DNA of 64,000 nucleotides, taken from the NCBI GenBank assembly GCA_009767595.1, contig VSDK01002092.1:187401-251400 (forward strand). The letters run 5' to 3'. The notes under the pieces were generated by a model, which had not been told where the DNA came from, ran no database searches, and saw only the letters and a program-made list of their open reading frames with translations. The first letter of the stretch is position 1; each line of letters begins with the position of its first letter. The stretch is from Symbiodinium kawagutii (lineage: Eukaryota; Sar; Dinophyceae; Suessiales; Symbiodiniaceae). This document shows positions 42,601-47,619 of this stretch, one piece after another. Made by a program: the position numbers and the translations under genes.

Positions 42601-44761
42601 CAGAACAGTGAGGGTGAGCAGAGATCCGAAAGATGATGTGGTGATGATTCATAGTGATGGCAGATGATTAGGCAAAGTGATGATAGATGATTAGCCAACA
42701 TGCTGATCATCCAAGAGTTGATATTGATTAGGCAAAAGATGGTAGATGATTAATAGTGATTCGGGATGATAATTAATTCAACATTTACCATCATGACGAT
42801 TGTTTATGATCATGATGGTTATGAAGGTGAAGAATTCTTATTAATTGGTGATAAAGATGGTTAATCAAGATTGATGATGATTGTAATTGGTGATGATAAT
42901 CATTAGTTGTGCATGAATGATTAGTGAATATCGTTCAATGAAGACAATGAATTGTCAAGAGTGATCAAGGATAATGATTATTGATGGTGAATGATGGTAA
43001 TGATCATCCTTATTGACAATAATCCTGATGATTGGTATTGATGCAAATGATGGTTAGAAATGATTGTTCATGATGAAATCAGGATGGTTATTGTTGTTGT
43101 TTCTGGTTAATAGTGGTTCATGGTCCATGGATCATGGTGATAACCATAGTAATGGCTGTTTAATGCTCAACAATCACAATGTTTCGATGATCCATCATTG
43201 CTATTGTGTCATGAGGGTGACTAATTGTTCGTTGCTTGATGAATGTAGGCTGCTTTTTCATTCAAACATGAATTGATTGATAACATGATTCATGGTTTTC
43301 ATGAATTGATTGATAAACAAATTCATGTTTTCGTGATGGTTGTCCCATCACTTCATGAGGATCAATTACCCAAGTGGAACCAGGTGCAGCGGTCAAGTGG
43401 ATCCTCACCACGGACCATGGTCATCGCTTCTTGCTTTCGCTTATCCATGGATTCATGGAACCAACGCATGTTTATCCCCTCTGTCTTGTTGGTGGTTTCT
43501 ATCCAGTTGATTTCAACCAAACTTTTCATTGACGATGAATTCTTACCCCTAGAGTACCCCTACATATCCCTTATGAAATCCTAGTTGTAACCACCCACCA
43601 GGGGTGGTTCAACCAGTCGTTATTTTCCCCAACTCGGGGACCCCGAGTACCCTGCTGTGCGGCTCAGATCATGCTGTCCTCACCTCTCTGCGACGGACTT
43701 ACCTTCGTCCGGGAGAAGTATGAGTCCCTTGCTGGTCCAACCTGTTGGTGAAGCACCATGGGTTCGAACATAACAAAGCACCATTTACATAGCTACACAA
43801 ACCTGTTGGTCCAACGTGTTACGAATGATGAATGTTTCCTGATGTCCCATGATTTGCTAATGTGTCAACATGTATGAACATGTATCATTGTGTATCAACA
43901 CGGAATGTGCATAAACGTTTGCAAAAATGACTTTAATCAAGCCGAAATAGCATGGTCTGTTTCATGAGATACACATGAACAGGTTAGGCCAGCATAGATA
44001 TAGAAATTTGCGAGCCTTCTATCGGCACGAACATCATCAGACGCTCCTCAAAGAGATTAACACCTCACCTTGCAGAAAACGGGTTGACAAGTCAGCTAAA
44101 TCGGGTTGACTCTGCTACCCAGCACTGATAATTGTACACGGAAATCACCGACGATCACAGGTGTATCTAAGCAGTGGTGGCCTCAGTGACTCATTCGGAA
44201 CGATTTCAGAATCGATCAAGCCGTCCACCCATCACAGATGGCGGCTGGTTATTGTAAACAGAAGCTTTTACTAATCAACCTAGTTCAGAACACCCTTTTC
44301 TTACACATTCTTGATCAAAAGCCATGGTATACACAGGTCATGAAAATGACTGTGTCTATTTTTGTGGGAATACGCAGGTGTTCATGGTGTTTGGCATCCG
44401 ACAGAACTTCTCCGGGCACAACCCGCCAAATCGTTTGCCTGCGGCTTCCTTGTTAAATCCAGCAACTATTGGGGGTTCCTGTAGATTTTCTCACTATTGT
44501 TGGCTACCATGCCCTATTATTCCATATGGGTGTTTCTGAAAATAAGGGTACCCCTGTATCATCCCGTATTGACCATTTGTAGTAATCAACCAACCACCTT
44601 TTGGGGCTCCCTATGGCTTGAGAAACCATCATATTAGCCACCATGAACCAGCCCCATCACCCATGTCCGGAAATCTGAGGCCAATCCTGCGGGAAAAGTG
44701 GGAAGCGTACTGCAATGGACGGACACCTTCCCAGCAGGCGCTGAAGGGACGCTGGGGTTGA
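18470..44761 (+). CDS. SPINDLY/OGT-like family-41 glycosyltransferase, 25 exons recognised, N-terminus not defined
   Basis: Family-41 enzymes transfer GlcNAc or fucose from a nucleotide sugar to Ser/Thr of nuclear and cytosolic proteins. This catalytic region resembles plant SPINDLY more than animal OGT. Conserved blocks in order are AHSAWAERF, YISPDFFHHS-VSFFVHALLEH, FELYIYSN, LIRADQIDILVELAG, ARKPAPVQ-ITYIGYNNTTG, AIDYRLVDEQVDP, SEELVRVPG-CFLCYTPP, FGAFGKYK, VVALWARCLHE-VPNSRLLVKNKGF, APTSYEHLNIYNE-VDIALDTFPYSNTTT, MGVPAVTLVGNTHGSR, SLLSTIGMDEF, SSPLCDG and LWEAYC. All 24 junctions keep phase; spliced length is 1302 nt over 26.3 kb, mean exon 52 nt. Donors inferred: 12 GT, 10 GC, 2 GA. Oddities are Gly-Tyr-Thr for the usual Gly-His-Thr and Gly for Asn in the FGSFN motif. 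The TPR region, start codon, and one or two exons between 18505 and 20295 are unresolved. Confidence 0.9.
18646..18752. mobile_element. Family A element with flanking half copy
   Basis: AGGGGACCCTAGAAATGGTC ... CCCCTATTTTGAGAAACACC in the minus-type orientation. Bases 18585-18645 (GGTGGTTTCTTAAATGC ... ATCATGAACGAACTGGTTAA) repeat part of its interior, suggesting a partial tandem insertion. Confidence 0.8.
19375..19496. mobile_element. Family B element
   Basis: The ends ATATGGCTGTGGGTCAAAAC and TATTGACCCATAGCCATAT form the inverted repeat. Interior CCCCGTACCCCTGGGTCCCC and ACTATTGGTTGGTTAATATT. This is the cleanest copy in the window. Confidence 0.93.
19687..19840 (+). CDS. Possible additional exons in the GT41 interval
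   Basis: Two GC-rich islands. Bases 19687-19745 have GCAG and CAG|GTGGGC borders (frames EESNDLRRTCAWHHLEAPQ or VRKAMTCVAHVHGTTWKRR). Bases 19790-19840 have CTAG and AAG|GTTTGA borders and read GGRGEAVILIPLVDPWK in phase 0/0. The second could insert in frame between 18505 and 20295, but SPINDLY has only about 25 residues there. Another candidate at 20035-20094 (AVPDAVWLDSDFQPPEFPCC, phase 0/0) has the same status. Confidence 0.35.
20295..20382 (+). CDS. GT41 exon: ...SASHARILNGSFAL
   Basis: Ends at a textbook donor, TTGG|GTGAGC (phase 1), which joins the next exon in frame. It reads VSMTSMQRQPDRGQLSASHA then RILNGSFAL. The sequence is in the variable linker before the catalytic domain, so conservation cannot test the start; acceptors at 20321 or further right are possible. 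Confidence 0.55.
20659..20711 (+). CDS. GT41 exon: PPGLDARYISPDFFHHS
   Basis: The acceptor is GGAAG|G and the donor TCG|GTGACT; phase 1/0. RYISPDFFHHS matches the SPINDLY block GYISPDFFTHS at the start of the catalytic domain, including the histidine equivalent to the proposed OGT active-site His. The usual Gly before Tyr is Arg here unless the AG at 20679-20680 is used. Confidence 0.9.
21639..21680 (+). CDS. GT41 exon: VSFFVHALLEHANK
   Basis: 42 nt, phase 0/0. VSFFVHALLEH continues the HS-VSYFIEAPL block exactly at the junction with the previous exon. Acceptor GGTGAG|G; the donor must be GC (AAG|GCGGGG). Confidence 0.9.
22020..22160. repeat. Degenerate direct repeat around GGAAGTCA(G/C)(A/T)CTTCCGACTT
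   Basis: Two copies of a unit of about 75 bases start near 22028 and 22100. Each carries GGAAGTC..CTTCCGACTT, itself a short palindrome, then AGAGTTTCTGCAG or AAAGTCTCAGCAG. Confidence 0.7.
22225..22505. repeat. Degenerate GATA-rich tract
   Basis: Imperfect GATAGATAGATG/GACAGATAGATAG units interspersed with unique bases. The long minus-strand open frames (22085-22405) are a by-product of the repeat. Confidence 0.85.
22581..23284. repeat. Right arm of a long inverted duplication
   Basis: The reverse complement of 17574-18246 with small insertions, for example the extra bases near 22770-22790. It lies in the intron between the exons ending at 21680 and starting at 23688. The 4.3 kb between the arms holds four recognised exons. 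Confidence 0.92.
23688..23777 (+). CDS. GT41 exon: EQFELYIYSNATREDDKTEL...
   Basis: The longest exon of the gene (90 nt, phase 0/0), reading EQFELYIYSNATREDDKTEL then FKKLVSLGRT. FELYIYSN aligns with SPINDLY YKVVVYS and the following KT...KKL segment. Acceptor TCCAG|G, donor ACG|GTCAAA. A family A element begins eight bases after the exon. Confidence 0.9.
23785..23892. mobile_element. Family A element immediately after an exon
   Basis: GGGTGTTTCTCAAGCCAGGA ... GGGTACCCCTATTTTGAGAAAT, full length, minus-type orientation. It starts eight bases after a catalytic exon, so the insertion is at the very start of the intron. Confidence 0.9.
24604..24715. mobile_element. Family E inverted-repeat element
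   Basis: CCGGCAAACTCAAGTGGAAG, GGAAAATCCACCATATACAA and a right end TTAGCTTCCAGATTAGTT. The same blocks recur at 63482-63612 and more weakly at 3210-3300. The ends GCAAACT and AGTTAGCCAGAG are partly complementary. Confidence 0.65.
25482..25538 (+). CDS. GT41 exon: CLPRPQQRWRKVVGLPALE
   Basis: 57 nt, phase 0/0, acceptor GCCAG, donor GAG|GTGACG. RWRKVVG-LPALE aligns with SPINDLY VWKDIYGIDEKK, just before the IDILVEL block. Confidence 0.88.
25636..25742. mobile_element. Family A element
   Basis: ATGGTGGTTCTCAAGCCATA ... GGGTACCCCTATTTTGAGAAACACCC, minus-type orientation, in the intron before the DQIDILVEL exon. Confidence 0.9.
25920..25971 (+). CDS. GT41 exon: ACELIRADQIDILVELA
   Basis: RADQIDILVELAG is a hallmark of the family (SPINDLY REDKIDILVELTGHT). 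Acceptor TTCAG|G, phase 0/1. The frame continues open to a GTGAG at 25981, but that choice breaks the family motif. The GA donor (GCAG|GAGCCA) joins in phase to GYTNFRK. Confidence 0.95.
27192..27221 (+). CDS. GT41 micro-exon: GYTNFRKRSS
   Basis: 30 nt between CACCAG|G and a GA donor (AGCA|GAGAAA). It supplies the G-Y-T motif (OGT has GYTKGARNEL; SPINDLY GHTANNKLG) and exactly the expected number of residues before ARKPAPVQ. The Tyr replaces the His of SPINDLY. Borders rest on phase and spacing. A nearby alternative, HTPLASLD at 27374, needs a non-AG acceptor. Confidence 0.6.
27598..27707. mobile_element. Family A element
   Basis: ATGGTGATTTCTCAAAATAG ... GGTTCCCTATTTTGAGAAGC, plus-type orientation (CCCCAAATCATCC arm on the left). 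Confidence 0.92.
28082..28106 (+). CDS. GT41 micro-exon: ARKPAPVQ
   Basis: 25 nt, the smallest exon of the gene. ARKPAPVQ is the near-invariant family block (R-P-A-P-V/I-Q). Acceptor CCCCAG, donor GTCCA|GTCCGG. The phase 1/2 layout splits the Gln codon across the intron. Confidence 0.9.
28107..29690. other. Intron with a family C element and AT-rich sequence
   Basis: Family C copy at 28151-28251. The remainder (28280-29680) contains long minus-strand open frames (28617-29063, 28804-29157) in sequence rich in GCAATGGCAAT, with no motif or splice logic. I regard it as intronic. Confidence 0.6.
28151..28251. mobile_element. Family C element
   Basis: The left end CTGGTTGGCG is diverged; the core GGTTGGTTGACCAGTATTGA matches other copies, and the right end AGGGGTTGAAGCCACCCACC is followed by AG. 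Confidence 0.75.
29691..29723 (+). CDS. GT41 exon: ITYIGYNNTTG
   Basis: 33 nt. ITYIGYNNTTG matches SPINDLY VTWIGYPNTTG. Acceptor CACAG|G; the GC donor (AGG|GCCCGG) splits the Gly codon, phase 2/2. Confidence 0.95.
30590..30770. repeat. Imperfect local duplication
   Basis: The blocks CCCTTGCCAAAGGTTCA, CGTGTTGTTATGGTAACTA and AATTGTTGATGATTGAC each occur twice within 180 bases. Confidence 0.8.
30847..30912. mobile_element. Diverged family D element
   Basis: TTACTGGATGGCTTATACCC ... AAGCAAGGGATCTATAAGCC. The right half matches family D (GCAAGGGATCTAAAAGCCACC), and its ends form an inverted repeat (GGCTTATA / TATAAGCC). Confidence 0.65.
31044..31093 (+). CDS. GT41 exon: LGAIDYRLVDEQVDPL
   Basis: 50 nt, phase 2/1. 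LGAIDYRLVDEQVDP aligns with SPINDLY LPTVDYRITDSLADP. Acceptor CCCAG|G; the GC donor (TTGG|GCTGCC) pairs with the next acceptor to keep frame. Confidence 0.93.
31094..32102. other. Intron, nothing recognised
   Basis: AT-rich intronic sequence. Bases 31550-31700 are somewhat GC-richer but show no usable exon. Degenerate ACCATTGTTCAACC motifs cluster at 31790-32050. Confidence 0.6.
32103..32160 (+). CDS. GT41 exon: QRRLDTMQPFSEELVRVPG
   Basis: 58 nt, phase 1/2, acceptor GGTCAG, GC donor (CCGGG|GCCCGG). SEELVRVPG corresponds to VEELVRLPDCFLCY. The first few residues are variable, so an acceptor at 32111-32112 cannot be excluded. Confidence 0.88.
32161..33763. other. Intron with ATGATG-rich sequence and a telomere-like tract
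   Basis: Bases 32240-32640 are rich in GATGATGG/GGTTAATGATGG units. Bases 33398-33470 are an interstitial telomeric-type tract. Overlapping open frames on both strands at 33012-33415 lack motifs. Confidence 0.6.
33398..33470. repeat. Interstitial telomere-like tract (CCCTAAA)n
   Basis: GTAAACCCTAAACCTCAAACCCTAAAACCC-type units continue for about ten imperfect repeats; the complement is TTTAGGG with extra T in some units. It lies inside an intron of the glycosyltransferase gene. Confidence 0.88.
33764..33821 (+). CDS. GT41 exon: CFLCYTPPSRVPDVECGSQ
   Basis: 58 nt, phase 2/0, acceptor CGCAG|G, donor CAA|GTGGCA. CFLCYTPP matches SPINDLY CFLCYTPS exactly at the position required by the previous exon. 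Confidence 0.93.
33991..34087. mobile_element. Family C element ending at a splice acceptor
   Basis: The left end GCTGGTTTGCTTAAC and the core TTTTCCCTAGTGATTATGAG, AAATGGTTGGTC, TCATAGGGGTTGAAACCACC match other copies. Its last bases ACCAACCAG are immediately followed by the coding exon at 34088, so the element's terminal inverted repeat is the 3' splice site. Confidence 0.82.
34088..34138 (+). CDS. GT41 exon: LTSDFGAFGKYKVLPTQ
   Basis: 51 nt, phase 0/0, donor CAG|GTGTTT. DFGAFGKYKVLP aligns with TFGSFNNLAKITP. The codon AAA at 34121-34123 would be the catalytic-site lysine (K842 in human OGT). The conserved Asn of FN is Gly here. The acceptor comes from the family C element. Confidence 0.82.
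35450..35494 (+). CDS. GT41 exon: VGDPVVALWARCLHE
   Basis: 45 nt, phase 0/0, acceptor CCAAG|G, GC donor (GAG|GCGGGG). VVALWARCLHE aligns with KVLQVWARILCA, and the next exon starts VPNSRL as required. Confidence 0.92.
35703..35759 (+). CDS. GT41 exon: VPNSRLLVKNKGFYSADVQ
   Basis: 57 nt, phase 0/0, acceptor ATCAG|G, GC donor (CAG|GCCAGG). VPNSRLLVKNKGF matches SPINDLY VPNSRLVVKCKPF. Using the GC donor gives exactly the family spacing to the next exon; the nearby GT at 35764 would break the frame. Confidence 0.95.
36010..36070. repeat. (TA)n tracts
   Basis: Two TA runs separated by GATATTTA, in the intron after the VPNSRL exon. Confidence 0.92.
36299..36401. mobile_element. Family A element
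   Basis: ATGGTGGTTTCTCAAAATAG ... GGGATCCCTATTTTCACCAC. The left end is intact, the right end partly lost. Plus-type orientation. Confidence 0.87.
36558..36690. repeat. (ATC)n microsatellite
   Basis: About 43 ATC units with a few CGT interruptions. It creates spurious poly-Asp, poly-Ser and poly-Ile open frames. Confidence 0.97.
36931..36977 (+). CDS. GT41 exon: ATFIAKFKACGIPEHR
   Basis: 47 nt, phase 0/2, acceptor CGTCAG|G, GC donor (CATCG|GCGCGG). FIAKFKACGIPEHR aligns with FLTTLEQLGLESKR with no gap. Confidence 0.9.
37895..37952 (+). CDS. GT41 exon: LKLMSLAPTSYEHLNIYNE
   Basis: 58 nt, phase 2/0, acceptor TTCAG|G, donor GAG|GTAGCG. Corresponds to the family block R-V-x-L-x-P....DH...Y. 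The reading frame is set by both neighbours. Confidence 0.9.
38971..39071. mobile_element. Family C element
   Basis: CTGGTCGGTGGTTTCAAGTA ... GGTTCAACCACCAACCAG, with near-perfect inverted ends and core TTTTCCCTAGTATCTATTAA. The exon follows 58 bases later, so here the element is intronic but not at the splice site. Confidence 0.9.
39130..39196 (+). CDS. GT41 exon: VDIALDTFPYSNTTTACESL
   Basis: 67 nt, phase 0/1, acceptor GTGCAG|G, donor ATGG|GTGCGA. VDIALDTFPYSNTTTACESL is almost identical to the SPINDLY/bacterial OGT donor-binding block (DISLDTFPYAGTTTTCESL). This is the most diagnostic single exon. Confidence 0.98.
39380..39463. mobile_element. Family A element, right end truncated
   Basis: ATGGTTTCTCAAAATGGGGG, CCCCCAAATCATCCTTTGTA and AATAAACCATCCATTTTGG are present; the CCCTATTTTGAGAAA end is missing. 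Confidence 0.8.
39664..39772. mobile_element. Family A element
   Basis: GTTGGTGTTTTTCAAAATGC ... GCTACCCCTATTCTGAGAAAC, diverged full-length copy, minus-type orientation. Confidence 0.82.
39974..40017 (+). CDS. GT41 exon: GVPAVTLVGNTHGSR
   Basis: 44 nt, phase 1/0, acceptor GCCAG|G, donor AGA|GTGACT. MGVPAVTLVGNTHGSR corresponds to MGVPCVTMAGSVHAHN and the G.TH.SR of bacterial OGTs. Confidence 0.95.
40107..40254. mobile_element. Family C element, expanded
   Basis: Core TTTTATTTTCCCTAATAATT and ACAAATGGTTGGTTG, then inserted sequence, then CATATTTTTCATGACCGGG and a right end GAAAAACCACCAGC. It sits between two adjacent catalytic exons in an intron of only 269 nt. Confidence 0.75.
40287..40343 (+). 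CDS. GT41 exon: VCYSLLSTIGMDEFAAHSE
   Basis: 57 nt, phase 0/0, acceptor CCAAG|G, GC donor (GAG|GCCATC). SLLSTIGMDEFAAHSE aligns with SLLTKVGLGHLVAKNE. Confidence 0.95.
40402..40495. mobile_element. Family A element, left end lost
   Basis: GGGAACCCCCCCAGTTATGG, GGTTGGTTTATTGC and a right end TTTAAGAAACCACC. It starts about 60 bases after an exon. Confidence 0.75.
40962..41060. mobile_element. Family A element
   Basis: GGGGATTTCTCAAAATAGGG ... TCCCCTATTTGGAGAAACC, plus-type orientation. A decayed second copy (GGGAACCCATTTG ... GGCTTGAGACACCACC) follows at 41081-41155. Confidence 0.87.
41197..41231 (+). CDS. GT41 exon: EAYVTKVGDLSG
   Basis: 35 nt, phase 0/2, acceptor CGCAG|G, GC donor (CGG|GCAAGG). 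EAYVTKVGDLSG aligns with DEYVQLSVDLASD. Confidence 0.92.
41476..41579. mobile_element. Family C element, diverged
   Basis: GACGGGTGGTTTTAACC ... ACGGGTTGAAGCCATCAAC, core TTCGCCAATATTTGGGATGG as in the copy at 9357. Confidence 0.7.
41580..42529. other. Intron of AT-rich, TTAACCATTGAGATTA-like sequence
   Basis: No exon island. Bases 41830-41876 hold a short direct repeat (CACTATGAACCGT twice). Bases 42090-42480 are built from degenerate AACCATTGAGATTAAAT units. Confidence 0.6.
42530..42572 (+). CDS. GT41 exon: NLQTLALLRKNLRQ
   Basis: 43 nt, phase 2/0, acceptor TGTAG, donor CAG|GTGGGG. With the split Gly codon it reads GNLQTLALLRKNLRQ, matching DVTALSKLRMSLRDL. Confidence 0.9.
43485..43601. 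mobile_element. Family C element
   Basis: CTTGTTGGTGGTTTC ... GTTGTAACCACCCACCAG, inverted ends intact, interior diverged. A partial second end (GGGGTGGTTCAACCAG) follows at 43602-43617. Confidence 0.75.
43668..43730 (+). CDS. GT41 exon: IMLSSPLCDGLTFVREKYES...
   Basis: 63 nt, phase 0/0, reading IMLSSPLCDGLTFVREKYES plus L. SSPLCDG..F matches LMAGSPVCNGPSF. Acceptor GCTCAG; the GC donor (CTT|GCTGGT) gives the LWEAYC join. Confidence 0.92.
44525..44634. mobile_element. Family A element
   Basis: ATGGGTGTTTCTGAAAATAA ... GGGCTCCCTATGGCTTGAGAAACC, plus-type orientation, in the last recognised intron. Confidence 0.85.
44699..44761 (+). CDS. GT41 last recognised exon: WEAYCNGRTPSQQALKGRWG*
   Basis: WEAYC completes the C-terminal LW..YC motif, and NGRTPSQQAL resembles KGEVPSLRRM of SPINDLY. 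The frame ends at TGA 44759-44761. Acceptor AAAAG. A GC donor within CAG|GCGCTG could prolong the protein into further exons, so the terminus is probable, not certain. Confidence 0.85.
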   Translation, partial: WEAYCNGRTPSQQALKGRWG

Positions 44762-45410
44762 CCCATGGCCAGTGGTCCTCATCATTAAGCATGGACACCT
44801 ACCCAGCATCATCAATCATTAGTAGTTGATGACCAGTATGAGCTAAGCCAACTTGGTAGTGATACTAGTCATTGGTAGTGATGACTAATATTTGCTGGTA
44901 CTACCATCATCAATCATTATAGTTGATGACTAGTATTAGTAGTTGATGGATTAGTCGCAAATCCATATTGAATTCTCGTTGCCACAGTGGAACTGGGTCA
45001 CGGCTCATGGCCTGGGCCTAGTTGCGAGACCTGCCCGCGAGAGAGTCACTAATCATGATTCATTAGTCAGCAATTGCTGACCTTCAGTGGACATGACCCA
45101 TTATGTGAGCCATTAACTCGCAATGTTATCATCAATCATTGTGAATTGCTGATCTCAGGATGAATCCAGCCTCCTGGACTTATTGCTTGCTTGGGGCCTA
45201 CCATCTCCATAGGAAACAAGACACTGTTGGATGCAGAATTTCCTTCTAGCAATTAAACAGGCTGCAGTGAAAGCATTAGCAACCATCATGAGCAAACATC
45301 ATGAGCCGCCAATAGCCATGAACCCATGTAACCACAATGGTTCAGCATTAGCAACCATCATTAGCCTTCCAAGCATCGAAAGCTGATACCCTTGCCTGAA
45401 ATCAACACAG

Positions 45411-45466
45411 TCCGGCTGCCCGGCTGCTGGGATGTTCACTTACCGATGAGTGAAGTTACTGCAGCC
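45411..45466 (+). CDS. Probable exon of a downstream gene
   Basis: Acceptor ACACAG, donor GCC|GTTGGA. The phase 1 frame reads RLPGCWDVHLPMSEVTAA. GC-rich next to AT-rich flanks. No family recognised. An island at 44993-45050 (WNWVTAHGLGLVARP) has similar character. Confidence 0.4.
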
Positions 45467-45929
45467 GTTGGAACGTCAACGGTTTTCCTTTTAGTCCCGG
45501 TGTCCTGCTGTCATAGCCTCAAGTCGGCAACAAAAGTCTCCCAAAAAGGGGACCGTGAATATCGGTGGCCTCATGGTTGAAAACGACCGTGATTTTCATG
45601 AATGGCAACATTTGGAAGAGGCTCAACCAGCCCATCCAATTTGGACATCAATACCAATTCTGGTCGTCCAGTTTGTACAGAGGACCTCTGGTTTCCGGCA
45701 AAGGTGGCTGTTGGTTCGCAGTTGCTGCAACCGCAGAACGAATCAAGTATGATTATGATGCATATCATATGCTTGTCATTGAACTGGGGTGATATGAGGT
45801 GGGAATACATTCTCAAATAACCAGGAGTCAACTAATCCAAAAGAGGCCGTTCGTTCTTGTTGGTGGTGATTCTCTAGTAAATTTCAGCGATCGTTGTGAA
45901 CCTTTGTCGCTGTCAACCATGATTTGGAT

Positions 45930-46027
45930 GCCCCAAAGTTATGGATGGTTTAGAACTATAAATGATTGATAAACTGGATGACGACTGGGGTACCCTATGA
46001 ATCCCTATGACTCGAGAAACCACCACC
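45930..46027. mobile_element. Family A element, left end lost
   Basis: CCCCAAAGTTATGGATGGTT ... CCCTATGACTCGAGAAACCACC, minus-type orientation. Confidence 0.75.
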
Positions 46028-46613
46028 TATTTCATTCATCATCCCCCATTATCGACCATCATAATCCCTTACAACAACCACAGGGTACACCCTATGACTT
46101 GAGAAGCGCCCATGTATCACCGACCACAATTTTCTAGCTGAAACCGTCACTGCCACAACTTCCCCATCCAGGTCTTCAGCAGCACAGAGCAGCCGGGTCC
46201 ATTATCGTTGGGAGACCCAGCCATGGCGCGAGTGATGATGCAGGCGTTTGGGGCATTGTCTTTCAGTTGAAATGAACATATTGCAGTACCAAAATGGGGC
46301 TGAACATTGATGTACCTCTTGAAGATGTTCATTTCATAGGTTGGTCCAAGACCCACCTCGAAGATGTGATTCAAGTTTAGCAATTAATCTGCCCCCAACT
46401 GCCTTCAGGCTAGGACTCACCATGGTTCTGCACCTTGGAGTGCTTGAAAGGAACCCATCTTACCGAACTCTCAGGGCAGCCAAGCAACCAGTCCACGGCT
46501 ACGTAGCCATGGTTGATGGCTTCAACATAAACCTCACCATGCGAAAAATATACGTAGGTCCGTAGGTCGTGTTCCACATCCCCAAAATCATGCAAAATGG
46601 GCAGACAAATATA

Positions 46614-46715
46614 TGGGTGTTTCTCAAAATAGGGGGACCTCCAAATCATCCACTAGTAATCATTTTTGATAATAAAGCAGCCATTTTTGGGTACCCCTAT
46701 TTTGAGAAACTACCA
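46614..46715. mobile_element. Family A element
   Basis: ATGGGTGTTTCTCAAAATAG ... GGTACCCCTATTTTGAGAAAC, both ends near-perfect, plus-type orientation. Confidence 0.93.
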
Positions 46716-47364
46716 TATTCGTAAAGTTATTCAGTTTACTTTTTGGATGTTCAGGCACCAAGTGCGCAGGAAACAGCCATATCACTATTCTCTAGAAATG
46801 TAGGGAGACGCCCAAACAGACCCGCTAAGTGGGTGCGTGTTTCCAAGCACCTGACTCACTGACAGGTGTGTTTTCACCAGCAAGATTTTGGCTGTTTCTT
46901 GTTGGAAGTAGTTGTTCTTCCAAGTATCCCATGCTCTGCTAGGGTACCAAGTTCTTAACCCGAAAGCATGGATCCAAAAATCGTGGGGCATTTTGTGACA
47001 GGTACCATGTCGTGGTCAGCGTCTTGTCAAGAAGCTCAGAATCCAATGTGTGATCAGATAATGATTAAGTAATTATCCAGAACCTATCTAGCAGTTTTGG
47101 TGCCTATTGTGGTTGCCAATGATTCAATGTGACATCTCTTGTTTGACAAGGACCTTATCATCACTCTGGTTCCGTCCAGGAATTGGGTGCTCATCACAAA
47201 ATGACAACGTGTTCAGTGCGCGCTTACGTTTTTGCGCAGAGGTGCTTTCTCAACTTGTAATACCACCGAAAAAAACGCAGAAATGATCACTTTGACAGGA
47301 AAAGGTCAGGAAACCACAGGACCCCTGTGATTTTTGAGGCATCATCCTATTGGTGTCGTACGGT

Positions 47365-47520
47365 TTCCTATGATTTCCTATGTGTTTTTTTCATTTTCTT
47401 TCCATGGTTTCCTCTCTGGTTTCCTATGATTTCCTATGTTTTTTTTCCGTGGTTTCCTATGTTTTTTTCCATGATTTCCTATGATTTCCTACTGGTTTCC
47501 TATTGGTTTCCTACGGTTTA
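47365..47520. repeat. Degenerate TTTCCTATGA repeat
   Basis: About twelve imperfect units of TTTCCTATG/GGTTTCC. It is pyrimidine-rich on the plus strand. Bases 47640-47830 continue with GGTTGGTTTAATGG-like units. Confidence 0.85.
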
Positions 47521-47591
47521 GGCCCATCATTTGACCCCCAGCCTTCCCCATGGCTTGAGGCCAGGGCCTTTTGCACCACCTTTGCTACCAG

Positions 47592-47619
47592 GCCGCGGCT
47601 CCTAACGTCAAAAGCGCCG
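47592..47619 (+). CDS. Probable micro-exon AAAPNVKSA
   Basis: Acceptor ACCAG|G, donor G|GTGGCG, phase 0/1, peptide AAAPNVKSA. A GC-rich island between AT-rich repeats. Confidence 0.4.

Larger units (their letters stand above)
45467..47591. other. Mostly non-coding; open island at 45555-45800 and three A-type elements
   Basis: Bases 45555-45800 are open in all three plus frames, so the coding frame, if any, cannot be chosen. Family A copies lie at 45930-46027 and 46614-46715, with a remnant at 46081-46115. A GC-rich patch at 46170-46260 is unresolved. Bases 47365-47520 are a TTTCCTATGA repeat. Confidence 0.5.

Noticed and set aside
43711-44761. GT donor after GCTG at 43732 as the end of the penultimate GT41 exon
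   Set aside because: No acceptor in the required phase exists, while the GC donor at 43731 with the acceptor at 44698 restores the conserved LW..YC motif.
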